The notes beneath the pieces are model-generated. The model ran no database searches and was not told the origin of the DNA. It saw only the letters and a list, made by a program, of their open reading frames with translations. This document shows, piece after piece, positions 63,630-64,000 of a DNA stretch of 64,000 nt. The first letter of the stretch is position 1; each line of letters opens with the position of its first letter. The stretch is from Mycolicibacter sinensis. GTDB lineage: Bacteria > Actinomycetota > Actinomycetes > Mycobacteriales > Mycobacteriaceae. The stretch is from assembly GCF_001667375.1 (NCBI RefSeq), contig NZ_LZIN01000036.1, positions 1 through 64,000 on the forward strand, written 5' to 3'. Made by a program: the position numbers and the translations under genes.

Positions 63630-64000
63630 ATGCGCGTCGGGATCGCCGGTGCAGGCGCGGTGGGGCGATCTGTCGCACGAGAACTGATCGGCGACGGCCA
63701 CCGGGTGCTGCTCATCGAGCGCAATCCGGCACACTACGAACCGCACTCCGTGCCCGAAGCCGATTGGCTGCTGGCCGACGCCTGCGAGCTGTCCGCGCTG
63801 CAGGAATGCGGCATCGAGATCTGCGACGTGGTGATCGCCGCCACCGGTGACGACAAGGCCAACCTGGCCATCGCGCTGCTGACCAAGGCCGAGTTCGGGG
63901 TCGCCCGGGTGGTGGCCCGGATCAACAACGCCCGCAACGATCGGTTGTTTACCGCGGAATGGGGTATCGACGTGGCGGTTTCCACACCGCGGGCGATGGT
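63630..64000 (+). CDS. TrkA-N potassium uptake protein, CeoC-like (partial)
   Basis: The reading frame begins with ATG at 63630 after GAGGAGGGG and is open to the window edge, so only the first ~123 residues are seen. It has the Rossmann NAD-binding motif GAGAVGRSVARELI, then LLIERNP, and IAATGDDKANL. From memory it is close to CeoC/TrkA (Rv2692) of M. tuberculosis. The 3' end is beyond the window. Confidence 0.85.
   Translation, partial: MRVGIAGAGAVGRSVARELIGDGHRVLLIERNPAHYEPHSVPEADWLLADACELSALQECGIEICDVVIAATGDDKANLAIALLTKAEFGVARVVARINNARNDRLFTAEWGIDVAVSTPRAM

Overview
The window is high-GC actinobacterial DNA and almost certainly mycobacterial. The evidence is a complete yrbEAB-mceABCDEF-mas operon, an MPT51-type secreted protein, a glycine-rich PGRS-type protein, secreted aspartic proteases of the PecA type, and a backbone whose gene order matches, from memory, the Mycobacterium tuberculosis Rv0356c-Rv0365c, Rv0380c-Rv0383c, Rv0389-Rv0391 and Rv0400c neighbourhoods. 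I cannot name the species. The first ~93 bases are long G, T and C homopolymers that look like a contig-end artefact.

Layout. (1) 212-2761: two tandem secreted aspartic proteases, the first frameshifted. (2) 2848-13335: conserved backbone (Rv0383c-like membrane protein, an SDR, pyrE, lipoprotein, TrmH methyltransferase, MFS exporter, GH76, DedA, fba, Rv0361-like, DUF3151, a CDF metal transporter). (3) 13336-43908: a ~30 kb accessory island inserted between the Rv0360c-like and Rv0359-like genes, which are close neighbours in M. tuberculosis. (4) 43909-52351: backbone resumes (site-2 protease, Rv0358-like, purA, hotdog thioesterase, DoxX-like, CPA1 antiporter, purT, rhodanese, metZ). (5) 52336-64000: SDR, PEP-mutase-like enzyme, PE-less PGRS protein, two acyl-CoA dehydrogenases, an acyl-CoA ligase, a Gly/Ser-rich secreted protein, a phosphodiesterase, a K+/H+ antiporter with a TrkA-C domain, and the start of a TrkA/CeoC-type potassium protein cut by the window edge.

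The island is the most interesting part. It carries a cytochrome P450 and ferredoxin, then close homologues of the steroid ring-degrading enzymes KshA (9alpha-hydroxylase oxygenase), HsaA (3-HSA hydroxylase), HsaC (extradiol dioxygenase), a delta4-(5alpha)-ketosteroid dehydrogenase type flavoprotein, KstD and HsaD (meta-cleavage product hydrolase). Alongside are a full Mce importer operon, a catalytically altered MPT51 paralogue, a divergent four-gene operon of small secreted proteins (CAP, unknown, DUF732, and a 35-residue reading frame), an old-yellow-enzyme reductase, a phytanoyl-CoA-dioxygenase-type enzyme with an SCP2-like N-terminus, three IclR regulators and one PadR regulator. I read it as a self-contained uptake-plus-ring-opening module for a steroid or steroid-like polycycle. 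No side-chain beta-oxidation genes, no KshB/HsaB reductases and no HsaEFG are present, so it must borrow these from elsewhere or act on side-chain-poor substrates.

Within the island a perfect 157-bp inverted repeat (36795-36951 and 40695-40851) brackets the OYE-IclR-dioxygenase segment. Several palindromes sit where operators would be expected: upstream of the P450, the first IclR gene, the IclR/dioxygenase divergent pair and kstD.
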